A DNA stretch of 64,000 nucleotides from Absicoccus intestinalis (GCF_033971885.1 NZ_JALBUS010000002.1:124001-188000), one strand, 5' to 3'. Shown: positions 25,169 to 34,333, numbered from the stretch's first letter. Numbers and translations are program-made. The notes: a model not told the origin generated them from the letters alone.

Positions 25169-25269
25169 CTTCTTTCCTCTCCTTTAAAACATTGCATGCT
25201 CTTACATAAACTTTACCCCCCTTCCCCGAATAATGTAAATATCGTTTTTTACATATATTTTACTTTCAC

Positions 25270-25308
25270 AAAAAATAACCGAATTATCTATGATAACCCG
25301 GCTATTTT
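25270..25308 (-). terminator. Terminator after rubrerythrin
   Basis: On the minus strand AATAGCCGGGTTATC pairs with GATAATTCGGTTATT with G-T wobbles, followed by a T-run. The 25169-25270 region upstream of the adhesin also holds TGTAAA/TTTACA arms (about 25232-25251) of unknown role. Confidence 0.7.
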
Positions 25309-25330
25309 GTTTGGATTTGATTTTGTTTTT

Positions 25331-25909
25331 TTATTCACCGAAATAACGTTTCAACAAACCTTCAAAAGCTTTTCCATGACGTGCTTCATCACGTGCCATT
25401 TCATGAACGGTATCATGGATGGCATCCAAGTTTTGTTGTTTTGCTTTCTTCGCTAATTCAAATTTACCTTCGGTTGCACCATATTCTGCTTCAATGCGAA
25501 GTTCCAAATTTTTCTTGGTCGAATCCGTTACAACTTCACCTAACAATTCTGCAAAACGAGAGGCATGATCTGCTTCTTCAAAGGCAGCTTGACGATAATA
25601 CATACCAATTTCAGGATATCCTTCACGCATAGCTACACGGCTCATAGCCAAATACATACCAACTTCTGAGCATTCCCCTTCGAAGTTTGCACGCAATCCT
25701 TCAATGATTTCTGGATCCACACCTTTAGCTACGCCAACAACATGTTCAGCAGCCCATTGACGTTCAGCTGTTTCATCCACCAAAACAAATTTGTCTTTTG
25801 GTTGTTTACATGTTGGGCATTTCCAATCCGCAGGAAGATCTGCAAATTTAACGCCTTCTACTTCTTCATCATAGATGTGACCACATACTGTACATTTATA
25901 CTTTGCCAT
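25331..25909 (-). CDS. rbr: Rubrerythrin with N-terminal rubredoxin (reverse rubrerythrin)
   Basis: The product is 192 residues. The N-terminal rubredoxin domain (about 1-40) has CTVCGHIYD and CPTCKQP, and the C-terminal four-helix di-iron domain has E-x-x-H pairs (EEADHASRF, ARDEARHGK). Classical rubrerythrin has the reverse order. It reduces hydrogen peroxide with NAD(P)H-derived electrons and protects anaerobes from oxygen. It lies 14 bp after perR on the same strand, so it should be peroxide-induced through PerR. Confidence 0.93.
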   Translation of the reverse strand: MAKYKCTVCGHIYDEEVEGVKFADLPADWKCPTCKQPKDKFVLVDETAERQWAAEHVVGVAKGVDPEIIEGLRANFEGECSEVGMYLAMSRVAMREGYPEIGMYYRQAAFEEADHASRFAELLGEVVTDSTKKNLELRIEAEYGATEGKFELAKKAKQQNLDAIHDTVHEMARDEARHGKAFEGLLKRYFGE

Positions 25910-25923
25910 AAAAATTTCCTCCT

Positions 25924-26334
25924 TTAGTTTCTATTTTTTGATTGGGATTCTTCAAAACATGACGCGCATGTGCCAAAAAACTGAATGGAACACCCCGTGA
26001 TCTGACCCTTGAATTGATGACTGGCTCTTTTTTCTATTTCCGAAATATCCAGATCATCTTCCATATCATATACACGTCCGCATTTTTGGCAGATGAAGTG
26101 ATTATGGGGAATCATATTTCCATCATAATGATCCGCACCGATACCTGTTGGTAATCGACGTATGACACCCAAATCTGTCAATACTGACAAATTTCGATAG
26201 ACCGTACCCAAACTAATATTAGGAAAGATCTTAGATACATCGCTATACACATCATCCGCTGTAGGATGGTCTTTTCGATGTTTGATGTTTTCTAAAATAG
26301 CTTCCCTTTGTCGGGTATACTTCAATGTTGCCAT
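25924..26334 (-). CDS. perR: Peroxide-responsive Fur family repressor PerR
   Basis: The product is 136 residues. The winged helix (TRQREAILENIKHRKDHPTA, SLGTVYRNLSVLTDLGVI) is followed by a metal-binding domain with HNHFICQKCGRVYD and a second CxxC in FGTCASC, giving the structural zinc site. The HNHF segment and conserved acidic residues supply the regulatory Fe/Mn site. Co-operonic rubrerythrin and a palindromic site in its own leader support PerR over Fur or Zur. GGAGAAAAC lies before the ATG. Confidence 0.9.
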   Translation of the reverse strand: MATLKYTRQREAILENIKHRKDHPTADDVYSDVSKIFPNISLGTVYRNLSVLTDLGVIRRLPTGIGADHYDGNMIPHNHFICQKCGRVYDMEDDLDISEIEKRASHQFKGQITGCSIQFFGTCASCFEESQSKNRN

Positions 26335-26350
26335 GTTTTCTCCTTTTCAA

Positions 26351-26365
26351 TAATAGTAACTATTA
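26351..26365. promoter_or_regulatory. PerR-box-like operator
   Basis: TAATAGTAACTATTA is a perfect 7-1-7 inverted repeat, the spacing of Per boxes. It lies just downstream of the predicted perR start point, suited to autorepression. Confidence 0.7.
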
Positions 26366-26373
26366 CTGTTTTT

Positions 26374-26402
26374 ATAATAATCAAAAGAGGGTCTACTGTC
26401 AA
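26374..26402 (-). promoter_or_regulatory. perR promoter, -35 inside the nhaC terminator
   Basis: On the minus strand TTGACA (26402-26397) and TATTAT (26379-26374) are separated by 17 bp. The TTGACA occupies the loop of the preceding hairpin terminator. Confidence 0.75.
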
Positions 26403-26416
26403 CCCTCTTTTTGAAG
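26383..26416 (-). terminator. Terminator after nhaC
   Basis: AAAGAGGGT pairs with ACCCTCTTT around TGACAGTAG, with A/T-rich flanks on both sides, so it may act in both directions. Confidence 0.8.
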
Positions 26417-26420
26417 AAAT

Positions 26421-27818
26421 TTATTTATTGCGAAGTGGCTTTCCTTCTTTATCCCACATACCAATTCCAGTGATTGCACAAATCATCGAGAAGATAGGCA
26501 CGATGAAGATAAACCATGCATAAGGAATATATGCATTGGAGCATCCCAATACGCCCATGACATAAATCGTAGCAACTCCCCAAGGAACGATAGGTGCGGA
26601 TAGAGTTCCGGCATCCTCTAAGGTACGAGACAGTACTTTTCGGTTGATGTTCATATCATCAAAAGTCGATTCAAAAGTTTGTTCTGTAACGATGATCGAT
26701 ACGGTTTGGCCACCAGCTGTCAAGAAATTGACAATGTAACAATAAATCAAGGTTACAAAGACCAAGATGGATTTATTCTTGATAAACTTCAATAAGACAT
26801 TTTGTGCTAAGACTTCCAAGATTCCTGTGGATGTGATGATAGCACCCATGACAGAAGCAATCATAAATGTTACCAACAATTCGGCCATGGATAGAACGCC
26901 GCCTCGATTCAACATAGGATCGACGATCGCTACACCTGTTTTGATGGAGAAGCCATTGAAGGCAAAATTCATCAAATCGACAAAATTTACGCCTTGGAAC
27001 ACCATCGCAAAAAGGACAGATACACAAACAGCCAAGCCCATTCCCAATAAAGATGGCAATTTAAATACCGAAACCAAAATAACTAAGATAGCGGGCAAGA
27101 TCAATAATAAATTGATATTAAAATTTTTGGATAACGTATCCATGATCAATTTTTGTTGGGCCAGATCCATGGATCCACCACTATAATGAAGACCAGCAAT
27201 CGTAAATAAGATCAAGGCAACGATTCCTGCAGGCAATGTCGTAAATTGCATCGAATGAATGTGATCATACAATGGAACTTTGGATACTCCACTCGCTAAG
27301 TTGGTCGTATCCGATAATGGTGACATTTTATCACCTAACCATGCACCAGAAACGATGGCACCGACAACCAATGGAATGGGAATACTTGTTGTGGAAGCAA
27401 TCCCCACCATGGCCAACCCCATTGTGGCTACAGAACCAAATGACGTACCGGTAAATTCAGAAGTCAATCCACATAATATAAAAGCCAATGGTACTAAGAT
27501 CTTTGGTGAAATGACTTTCATGCCATAATACATCAAGCTTGGAACGGTTCCACCTGCCATCCAGATACCGACCAACATACCGACCATGATGACGATCAAA
27601 AAAGTTGGCATACAATCGGCAGCTGTTGAAATGATTGATTTTTCAACTTCTTTCCACGGAATCCCTAAGATCTTTGTGATGATGACCGACACAACAACAC
27701 CGGCAAATACGGACATTGTTGTATTGACCCCAATATTGATCATCACGATCAAGGTCAATACGATTGCCAAAAATGAAATCAACGCAAACGCCGTTGATGG
27801 TTTATTTCTCTCCTCCAT
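26421..27818 (-). CDS. nhaC: NhaC family Na+/H+ antiporter
   Basis: The product is 465 residues with 10-12 hydrophobic helices. Family features include LVVGAIVSGAWLGDKMSPLS and TTNLASGVSKVPLYDHI, part of the conserved antiporter core, and LTAGGQTVSIIV late in the sequence. It exchanges Na+ (or malate/lactate in some relatives) for protons at the cytoplasmic membrane. Its start lies 1 bp after the upstream hydrolase gene stop, so the two form an operon with overlapping translation signals. Confidence 0.88.
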   Translation of the reverse strand: MEERNKPSTAFALISFLAIVLTLIVMINIGVNTTMSVFAGVVVSVIITKILGIPWKEVEKSIISTAADCMPTFLIVIMVGMLVGIWMAGGTVPSLMYYGMKVISPKILVPLAFILCGLTSEFTGTSFGSVATMGLAMVGIASTTSIPIPLVVGAIVSGAWLGDKMSPLSDTTNLASGVSKVPLYDHIHSMQFTTLPAGIVALILFTIAGLHYSGGSMDLAQQKLIMDTLSKNFNINLLLILPAILVILVSVFKLPSLLGMGLAVCVSVLFAMVFQGVNFVDLMNFAFNGFSIKTGVAIVDPMLNRGGVLSMAELLVTFMIASVMGAIITSTGILEVLAQNVLLKFIKNKSILVFVTLIYCYIVNFLTAGGQTVSIIVTEQTFESTFDDMNINRKVLSRTLEDAGTLSAPIVPWGVATIYVMGVLGCSNAYIPYAWFIFIVPIFSMICAITGIGMWDKEGKPLRNK

Positions 27819-27819
27819 A

Positions 27820-28596
27820 CTATTTCAATTCCTTTCTCAAAAAGTTTTCTGCACTTTCCATACGTGCTTTTCGATAGGCAAATGACATAAATCGATGTTC
27901 TGCCCCAGGTACGATCAATAAATTGGCTCGGTCTTGATAAATCTCTTTGTACGTATAGGAACATTGGCAACTTGCCGTAGTGTCTTGATCTCCATGTACA
28001 ATATTGACGTGTTTGTCAAATTGTGCCGCCTCTTTGTACGGATCCAATTGAAAACAATCTTGATAAAAGGCATAGCCCATCTTTAATCCTTCGGCATCGG
28101 CACATTGGATTTGTTCAATATCCGATACATCGGTCCCACATAATGTCTTGTGTTCGCGTAAGTTGTAGATCAGATCCGGTGCTGGACACCACATTGATAA
28201 CGCTTTGATTTCATCTTTGTGACGACCAGCTACCATCGACGCAACCGCTCCACCAAGGCTTGTTCCATGTAACGCGATTTTGTGCGGATCCACAAAATTT
28301 TGTGCTCGTACAAACGACAACATCGCTTCCGCATCTTTGATTTCACTAGATACAGTCATATCTTCAAAGCGTCCATCGCTTTCACCACTGCCATTCATAT
28401 CAAATCGAACACTCGCAATGCCGTCTGCACAGAGTCTTTTCGATAATTCTGTATGAACAAAATTGATTTCATTGCGATCATCACAGAATCCATGCAACAA
28501 GATGACCATACCAACTGGTTGGCTCAAATCGTCTGGAACATGCATCATGCCTCGAAGTGTCAATCCATCACGAATGATTTCCACATATTTCTCCAT
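27820..28596 (-). CDS. Alpha/beta hydrolase
   Basis: The product is 258 residues. The oxyanion loop is VILLHGFCDDRNE, the nucleophile Ser113 is in LHGTSLGG, the acid is in VHGDQDTTA and the His is in GAEHRF: a complete catalytic triad. The FDMNGSGESDGR motif resembles short-chain esterases and cinnamoyl-ester-hydrolase-like enzymes of gut Firmicutes. It is cytosolic, with no signal peptide. GGGAGGAAA lies upstream. It is first in a two-gene operon with nhaC. Confidence 0.87.
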   Translation of the reverse strand: MEKYVEIIRDGLTLRGMMHVPDDLSQPVGMVILLHGFCDDRNEINFVHTELSKRLCADGIASVRFDMNGSGESDGRFEDMTVSSEIKDAEAMLSFVRAQNFVDPHKIALHGTSLGGAVASMVAGRHKDEIKALSMWCPAPDLIYNLREHKTLCGTDVSDIEQIQCADAEGLKMGYAFYQDCFQLDPYKEAAQFDKHVNIVHGDQDTTASCQCSYTYKEIYQDRANLLIVPGAEHRFMSFAYRKARMESAENFLRKELK

Positions 28597-28683
28597 GTCA
28601 TTTTCCTCCCGATGGAGGTATCATACCATAATTTCCCACATTTGTTTATATTTTTCACTCATTTGTTCATAATTTAAATACAT

Positions 28684-28714
28684 AAAAAGCCCCGATATCT
28701 TTCTATCCGGACTT
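28684..28714 (-). terminator. Terminator after the CDF transporter
   Basis: On the minus strand AAGTCCGGATA pairs imperfectly with TATCGGGGCTT, followed by a T-run. Confidence 0.7.
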
Positions 28715-28730
28715 GTTTTATGTCCATCGA

Positions 28731-29972
28731 TCAAGCACCTGTCATGGGATGATCGATGGTAATCACTAAATAAACTTTTTTATGGGTTTTTATATGGGCT
28801 TCCAAGATTTGGGTCAACTCGGCTTTCGATCTTTTTTCATTAAATGGCACCACTAAATCAAATACTAAATTCGTATGGGTGGGCCCATCCACAATACGGA
28901 AATCATGAAAAGTCCAACCTTCATCAATTTCTTTTATCGCATTTTTTACGACCAATCGATATTGATTCGTCAATGGATCATTGATCTTTACCGGATCCAT
29001 ATGAAGGACCAATTCCATTTGTAGCTGGTCTTTGACTATGTGTTCCAAATTATCAATGGTATCGTGAATATCCAAGATATTATCTTCGGCATCGACTTCC
29101 ACATGCGCACTCGCAAAGACTTGACCTGGACCATAATCATGGATCATGACATCATGTACACCAAAAATTTTATCGTCTTCCATCAGTATTGTTTTCAAAG
29201 CTTTGATCGTTTCTGGATCTGGCGCCTTACCAATCAAATCATTCACGGTTTCTTTGATGAGTTGGAAAGCATTGTAAAGGATCAAAACAGATACGATGAC
29301 ACCCATATATCCATCTAAATTCACATGAAGCAGTGGTGAAATACATGTCGAAAGCAATACCGCACTGGTACCAAACAAATCACTGATGGCATCCATGGCC
29401 ACAGCCTTTAATAAAGAAGAATGATACGTTTTGGACAGGTCCATATTATAGAAATACATATATCCTTTGACACAAATGGAAATTACCAAAACCAAAATAG
29501 TGATCCATCGAAAATCAATCGCATTGGGATGTTGGATCTTCAGGATACTTTCTTCCATCATGCGAATGCCTAAGACACATAGAAATAAAGCAATCACAAA
29601 GGAGGTCAATGTTTCGGTGCGTTGATGTCCAAACGGATGTTCTTGATCGGCTGGCTTATTCGCAAAATGAAAAGATATGACAGACACAATACTGGAGCCT
29701 GCATCTGTTAAGTTATTGATTCCATCAGCCTGGATCGAAATTGAATGGACAATGGTGCCAATGCCAAATTTGATCACAAATAAAAATATATTGAAAAAGA
29801 TACCCAAACTGCCGCTAATACGACCCACAATATCACGTGTATGCGCAGAAGTTGGATCTTGTCCTTTTGTATATCGTCGAATTAACCATTGAATCATACC
29901 CATGATACTAGCATTCCCACTTTTCCTTTTCAATGGATTTTCGTAAGCTGCATAAAACTCTTTATTCTTCAT
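28731..29972 (-). CDS. Cation diffusion facilitator family transporter
   Basis: The product is 413 residues. Six membrane helices carry the paired metal sites (ADGINNLTDAGSS in helix 2, MDAISDLFGTS in helix 5), followed by a dimerisation domain and an additional C-terminal domain (about 290-410), longer than the basic family. It exports Zn2+, Mn2+ or similar by proton antiport. There is no clear Shine-Dalgarno; a -10-like TATAAC lies about 10 bases from the ATG. It shares an intergenic region with the divergent tRNA-Ser promoter. Confidence 0.88.
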   Translation of the reverse strand: MKNKEFYAAYENPLKRKSGNASIMGMIQWLIRRYTKGQDPTSAHTRDIVGRISGSLGIFFNIFLFVIKFGIGTIVHSISIQADGINNLTDAGSSIVSVISFHFANKPADQEHPFGHQRTETLTSFVIALFLCVLGIRMMEESILKIQHPNAIDFRWITILVLVISICVKGYMYFYNMDLSKTYHSSLLKAVAMDAISDLFGTSAVLLSTCISPLLHVNLDGYMGVIVSVLILYNAFQLIKETVNDLIGKAPDPETIKALKTILMEDDKIFGVHDVMIHDYGPGQVFASAHVEVDAEDNILDIHDTIDNLEHIVKDQLQMELVLHMDPVKINDPLTNQYRLVVKNAIKEIDEGWTFHDFRIVDGPTHTNLVFDLVVPFNEKRSKAELTQILEAHIKTHKKVYLVITIDHPMTGA

Positions 29973-29984
29973 GAAAGTTTATGT

Positions 29985-29990
29985 TATAAT
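29985..29990 (+). promoter_or_regulatory. -10 box of tRNA-Ser
   Basis: TATAAT lies 10 bases before the tRNA 5' end. The -35 is poor (TTTATT-like). Confidence 0.6.
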
Positions 29991-30000
29991 GATCGGGCAT

Positions 30001-30089
30001 GGAGACGTATCGAAGTGGTCATAACGAGCTCGACTCGAAATCGAGTTGTCCATCCGGGCACGAGGGTTCGAATCCCTCCGTCTCCGCCA
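30001..30089 (+). tRNA. tRNA-Ser (anticodon CGA)
   Basis: The 89-nt sequence includes an encoded CCA. Acceptor stem GGAGACG pairs with CGTCTCC, with discriminator G. The anticodon arm CTCGA-CTCGAAA-TCGAG gives anticodon CGA (reads UCG). A long class II variable arm and the T-loop GGTTCGAATCC are present. Confidence 0.96.
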
Positions 30090-30097
30090 TTGTTATC

Positions 30098-30123
30098 AAA
30101 AGCCTTGAATACAGGCTTTTTTT
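30098..30123 (+). terminator. Terminator after tRNA-Ser
   Basis: AAAGCCT pairs with AGGCTTT around TGAATAC, followed by T7. The remaining 30124-30216 holds nothing I recognise. Confidence 0.85.
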
Positions 30124-30216
30124 CTTTACCTGCTTGTAACATACCCTGTTCTGTATCACCAGAAAATATTTTGTGGATCCAGTACAATCTACAAGACACA
30201 ATGGATAGAGCCCATA

Positions 30217-30264
30217 ATAAAAAGGTCAATGCTCCTGAATATTTTCCAGGCATTGACCTTTTTT
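30217..30264 (-). terminator. Terminator after the PSRP gene
   Basis: On the minus strand AAAAGGTCAATGC pairs with GCATTGACCTTTT, with an inner CTGG/TCAG helix and a T-run. Confidence 0.88.
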
Positions 30265-30273
30265 CATAAACAT

Positions 30274-31104
30274 TTATTCTTCGCCGTATCGTTCTCGATT
30301 TTTCTGAACGATCTCAATGATTTCACTGGCCGTTTCTTCTATGGCTTTATTGGTCACATCAATCACACGACAATGTAGACGATACATGATGTTATTGGCA
30401 TACTCTAATTCTTTTTCGATCCAATGCACATTGGAATAATTGGCTTCTGGTTCCAAACCAATGGTTTTTAATCGTTCACTACGAATCGAACTTAATTTTT
30501 CTTTGGATACGCTCAAGCCAATAATTTTATAGGGAGGCACCTGAAAGATTTCAGGTGGTAATGGCAATTGTGGTTCCAATGGCAAATTCGCCACCTTGAT
30601 CTTTTTATTTCCCAAATACATGGATAATGGTGTTTTTGATGTACGGGATACTCCCACCAAGACAATGTCGGCATGTAAAAAACCGACAGGATTTTTACCA
30701 TCATCATATTTGACCGCAAATTCAATGGAACTGACTTTCTTAAAATATTCCTGATCAAGTCGATGCACCAATCCAGGTTCTAGACTGGGTGAACTTGTCG
30801 TGATCGTTCCCACCGCACTCATGATCGGTCCCATGATATCGACCGTTGTAATGTAATTTTGTTGGCAACGCACACTCAAATACGTACGTAATTCTGGTGA
30901 AATCAATGTATGCGCAATGATCGTGGGTTGATTTCCGATTTCCGCTAACAAGCTATCAATTTGGGAAAACTCGCGAACATTCGGTAAACGAATCATATCA
31001 AACGATTCATCAGGAAATTGAGAAATAGCAGCACGCACAACGGTCTCTGCAGTTTCACCAATCGAATCCGAAACAACATAGATTGTCGGTTTGGTTTTTG
31101 ACAC
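30274..31104 (-). CDS. Pyruvate,phosphate dikinase / PEP synthase regulatory protein (PSRP)
   Basis: The product is 276 residues of the DUF299 bifunctional kinase/pyrophosphorylase family. The N-terminal IYVVSDSIGETAETVVRAA is the family hallmark, and the P-loop-like GVSRTSKTPL lies at 151-160. These enzymes use ADP to phosphorylate, and phosphate to dephosphorylate, a Thr next to the catalytic His of PPDK or PEP synthase. Here the adjacent target candidate is the PEP synthase at 31773-34148 (Thr409-His411 in GGMTCHAS). It lies 4 bp after ccpN, the same pairing as Bacillus ccpN-yqfL. Confidence 0.93.
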   Translation of the reverse strand: MSKTKPTIYVVSDSIGETAETVVRAAISQFPDESFDMIRLPNVREFSQIDSLLAEIGNQPTIIAHTLISPELRTYLSVRCQQNYITTVDIMGPIMSAVGTITTSSPSLEPGLVHRLDQEYFKKVSSIEFAVKYDDGKNPVGFLHADIVLVGVSRTSKTPLSMYLGNKKIKVANLPLEPQLPLPPEIFQVPPYKIIGLSVSKEKLSSIRSERLKTIGLEPEANYSNVHWIEKELEYANNIMYRLHCRVIDVTNKAIEETASEIIEIVQKNRERYGEE

Positions 31105-31108
31105 ACCA

Positions 31109-31735
31109 TCATCCCCTTTTCTGTTTGGCTAAGTCCACGATGATCTGAGTAAAATTCGTTTTGGTGATTCGTCCACGAATACGAAGGGATCCATCTTCTT
31201 CTTGATGAAGAACGGGTAAACAATCCACTTCATGATCAATCATTTTTTGCGCAGCAACCACAATGGATTCCGAATCCAAGATCGTCACCAACTTCGATTT
31301 CGGTGTCATGACCATCGAAATCGGAAGTGTCTTCAGATCATCATTGCGCATTGCTGCTTTCAAGAGATCCTTTCGGGATACAATACCAATCAAATGCTCT
31401 TGATCCGAGACAAAGACGCTTCCCACATCTTCTGTAAACAGTGCAATGATGGCATCATAAACATGGCTATCGGGTGCTACGACAACCGGTAATGAACAAT
31501 ATTGCTCAACACTTCGATTTAAAAGGGTATTGTACAAAGGATCCATCGGTTTTCCTATATAGTAATAGCCCAATTTTCTTTTGGCACCAATAATTTCCAA
31601 CGAGGTCAACAGTTCAAAATCTCCTCGTAATGCAGCACGTGTGACATGACACTGTGATGCGATCGCATTGCCTGAAATCGGTCCTTGTCGACGAACAATT
31701 TCAACGATCTTTTCTTGTCGGTCACTCAGCTCCAT
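31109..31735 (-). CDS. ccpN: CcpN-type repressor of gluconeogenic genes (HTH plus two CBS domains)
   Basis: The product is 208 residues. The N-terminal helix-turn-helix (MELSDRQEKIVEIVRRQGPI, then HVTRAALRGDFELL) is followed by two CBS domains (about 75-135 and 140-200), which bind adenine nucleotides. In Bacillus subtilis CcpN represses gapB and pckA on glucose and is co-transcribed with the PPDK regulator, as here. Its likely local target is the ppsA promoter just upstream, which has paired AGTATATACT-like palindromes. Confidence 0.88.
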   Translation of the reverse strand: MELSDRQEKIVEIVRRQGPISGNAIASQCHVTRAALRGDFELLTSLEIIGAKRKLGYYYIGKPMDPLYNTLLNRSVEQYCSLPVVVAPDSHVYDAIIALFTEDVGSVFVSDQEHLIGIVSRKDLLKAAMRNDDLKTLPISMVMTPKSKLVTILDSESIVVAAQKMIDHEVDCLPVLHQEEDGSLRIRGRITKTNFTQIIVDLAKQKRG

Positions 31736-31772
31736 GATTCCACCATCCTTAGTTGTACTTATTTTATCATAT

Positions 31773-34148
31773 TTACCAAGTTGTATCTTCTGGATCCTTG
31801 CGACCTTTACCGGTGACTTTGTCTAAAATCAAGCGTTGTTCAAACGATGCCACATTTTTCTTCGTAATCTTGACCATATCCGGATTGACCGAAATATAAT
31901 CAATACCATTTTGCACAAGAAATTGGGCAAATTCTGGATACACCGATGGTGCCTGTCCACAAATTGAAACCGTCTTACCATCTTGATGGGCCGTTTCGAT
32001 CAAATGACGAATGGCTCGTTTGATCGCCAAATTTCGTTCATCGAATAAATAGGAAATGCCTTCATTGTTACGATCACAACCCAAAAGGAGCATCGTTAAA
32101 TCGTTGGAACCAATGGAATAGCCATCCACATATGGATTAAATTGATCCGCTAAAATGATATTTGCCGGAATTTCAGCCATCAAATACAATTTAAAATCAT
32201 CATTTCGAACCAATCCTTCCTGTTGCATGATGGTCGTGATCTTTTGGATCTCACCAACTGTTCGACAAAATGGAATCATGCAATGTAGATTGATCAAGCC
32301 AAATTCTTCTCTCACTTTTTTCACAGCGCGTAATTCCAATTTAAATCCTTCGATATATCGTGGATCATAATAACGACTGGCTCCTCGCCAACCCAATAAA
32401 TCCGAAGGTTCTACGGGTTCAAATTCTTCGCCACCTTTTAGATTGCGATATTCCCCCGATTTAAAATCCGAGAACCGCAATACAACCGGACGAGGATTTA
32501 AGGCCCGAGCCACTTTGGCAATGCCATCAGCCAATTGATCAATGACCTCTTGTGCTCGACCGGTCTTGATCATATACAAAGGATGTTCATGAATAAACGT
32601 GGTCCATATAAATTCTTCACGCATCAGCCCAACACCATCACATGGTAAAGATGCGTATTTTTCAGCTAGATCTGGATTTCCTAAATTCATCATGATCTTT
32701 GTGGCCGTCGGTGCAAAGTATTCCACTTGGACACTTGTTGCTTCTGGCTTTTCCTTTGGTTTGATCATATCCGCAACTATACCCTCATAAATGATCCCAT
32801 TGTGGGCATCAACAGTAACTTCCATGCCCGTTTTTAAGACCTCGGTTGCACATTGCGAACGCGATTTTGTCCCCACAATACATGGAATCCCTAATTCTCT
32901 AGATACGATGGATGCATGACAAGTCATTCCACCGGCATCGGTAATGATGGCTACTGCTTTTTTCATCGCTGGCACAAGATCGGGCGAAGTCATGGATGTC
33001 ACCAAAATATCACCAGCTTTAAATTGATCCATATCATCTGGATCCAGGATCACTTGTACTTTTCCTGTGGCTATGCCAGGACTGGCGGGCAATCCCTTCA
33101 CTAAAACAAGATGATTTGTTGTCATATTGGATACTTCCTTCTTTTCTTTCTTTTTTCGTGACCAAACCGTTTCGGGACGAGCTTGTAGGATCTTGATTTG
33201 GTCATCTCTTCGATCTACGGCCCATTCAATGTCCATGTAACAGCCATAATGTTGTTCGATCGCTAACGCAATTTTAGCTAATGCCTTTACTTGATCATCC
33301 GTGATCGATGGGGCATGGGCACGATCATCAGGAATTTTATGTTCTTCAACACCACCATCTTCTTTTTGAATCAATTCCACGGGTTTGCGATTGATTTGTT
33401 TTCGGACGATAGCTAAATCACTTTTACGAACCAAAAAATTATCCGGTGTGACCGTTCCTTGTACCACATATTCGCCCAGTCCCCAGGCTGCTTCGATCAT
33501 GATATTTTCATCCGAGCCATTCGAAATATCTACGGTAAACATGACACCTGCAGCCTTAGAGAAAGCCATCAATTGGATGGTTGCGGATAAGGCAACTTCC
33601 TCATGAGAAAAGCCTTGTTTTTCCCGATAATAGACTGCTCGATCGGTAAAACAAGAAGCGTAACATTCTTTGACTTTTTCCACAACTTCCGCTTTTCCTC
33701 TAACATTCAAATAGGTATCCTGCTGCCCAGCAAATGATGCATCGGGAAGATCTTCTGCTGTTGCACTGGAACGGACCGCTACAAATGGATCCGCTTCTCC
33801 TATCTTTTTTGCCAATTGATCATAGGCAACTTCAATGACTTCTTGTAGATCATTTGGCATGGACGCAGCCATGATGATCTCACGAATTTCTTTACACACT
33901 TTGGACAGTTCATTCGAATCATCCACATCATGCAAATGGGCCAATGCATCACGAATCTTTTGATTGGTTCCCGTTGCTTCCATGAAATATCGATAGCCAT
34001 AGGCCGTTGTCGCAAAACCATAAGGCACCGGTGCCTTGGTCTTGGAAGTCATTTCTCCCAATGAAGAAGATTTTCCTCCAACTAATGCCACATCTTCTCT
34101 TCGCAATTCATCAAACCACAATACATAGGCTTCTTCTCTTGTTCGCAT
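31773..34148 (-). CDS. ppsA: Phosphoenolpyruvate synthase
   Basis: The product is 791 residues, the usual length. The N-terminal ATP-grasp domain (VGGKSSSLGEM, VAVRSSATAEDLPDASFAGQ) is followed by the swivelling phosphohistidine domain with GGMTCHASIVSRELGIP (His411) and the C-terminal PEP/pyruvate TIM barrel (FSDFKSGEYRNL, SIGSNDLTML). It converts pyruvate, ATP and water to PEP, AMP and phosphate for gluconeogenesis. AGGAGGAAG lies upstream. It precedes ccpN-PSRP on the same strand, so enzyme, transcriptional repressor and post-translational regulator sit together. Confidence 0.92.
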   Translation of the reverse strand: MRTREEAYVLWFDELRREDVALVGGKSSSLGEMTSKTKAPVPYGFATTAYGYRYFMEATGTNQKIRDALAHLHDVDDSNELSKVCKEIREIIMAASMPNDLQEVIEVAYDQLAKKIGEADPFVAVRSSATAEDLPDASFAGQQDTYLNVRGKAEVVEKVKECYASCFTDRAVYYREKQGFSHEEVALSATIQLMAFSKAAGVMFTVDISNGSDENIMIEAAWGLGEYVVQGTVTPDNFLVRKSDLAIVRKQINRKPVELIQKEDGGVEEHKIPDDRAHAPSITDDQVKALAKIALAIEQHYGCYMDIEWAVDRRDDQIKILQARPETVWSRKKKEKKEVSNMTTNHLVLVKGLPASPGIATGKVQVILDPDDMDQFKAGDILVTSMTSPDLVPAMKKAVAIITDAGGMTCHASIVSRELGIPCIVGTKSRSQCATEVLKTGMEVTVDAHNGIIYEGIVADMIKPKEKPEATSVQVEYFAPTATKIMMNLGNPDLAEKYASLPCDGVGLMREEFIWTTFIHEHPLYMIKTGRAQEVIDQLADGIAKVARALNPRPVVLRFSDFKSGEYRNLKGGEEFEPVEPSDLLGWRGASRYYDPRYIEGFKLELRAVKKVREEFGLINLHCMIPFCRTVGEIQKITTIMQQEGLVRNDDFKLYLMAEIPANIILADQFNPYVDGYSIGSNDLTMLLLGCDRNNEGISYLFDERNLAIKRAIRHLIETAHQDGKTVSICGQAPSVYPEFAQFLVQNGIDYISVNPDMVKITKKNVASFEQRLILDKVTGKGRKDPEDTTW

Positions 34149-34186
34149 CGTACTTCCTCCTAAATGATATATATAAAATATACCTT

Positions 34187-34240
34187 TTGTACTTTATAGT
34201 ATATACTTTTAAAAGACTTTTTCAATATGTAGTGTATACT
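34187..34240 (-). promoter_or_regulatory. ppsA promoter with two palindromic sites
   Basis: On the minus strand TTGAAA, 16 bp, then TATACT. The dyad AGTATATACT (34198-34207) covers the -10, and the related AGTGTATACT (34231-34240) lies upstream of the -35, 33 bp away. They are candidate CcpN operators; I could not match them to the Bacillus CcpN consensus. Confidence 0.55.
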
Positions 34241-34297
34241 TTATAAATAAAAAAAAGACTCCACTAGGAGTATCCATACAATAATTTATGCTTATAT

Positions 34298-34333
34298 AAA
34301 AAAAGTCTGAAATCTCGATAAAAGACTTCAGAC
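34298..34333 (-). terminator. Terminator after the Kef-type antiporter
   Basis: On the minus strand AGTCTGAA pairs with TTCAGACT around a 14-base loop, followed by T7. Confidence 0.8.
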
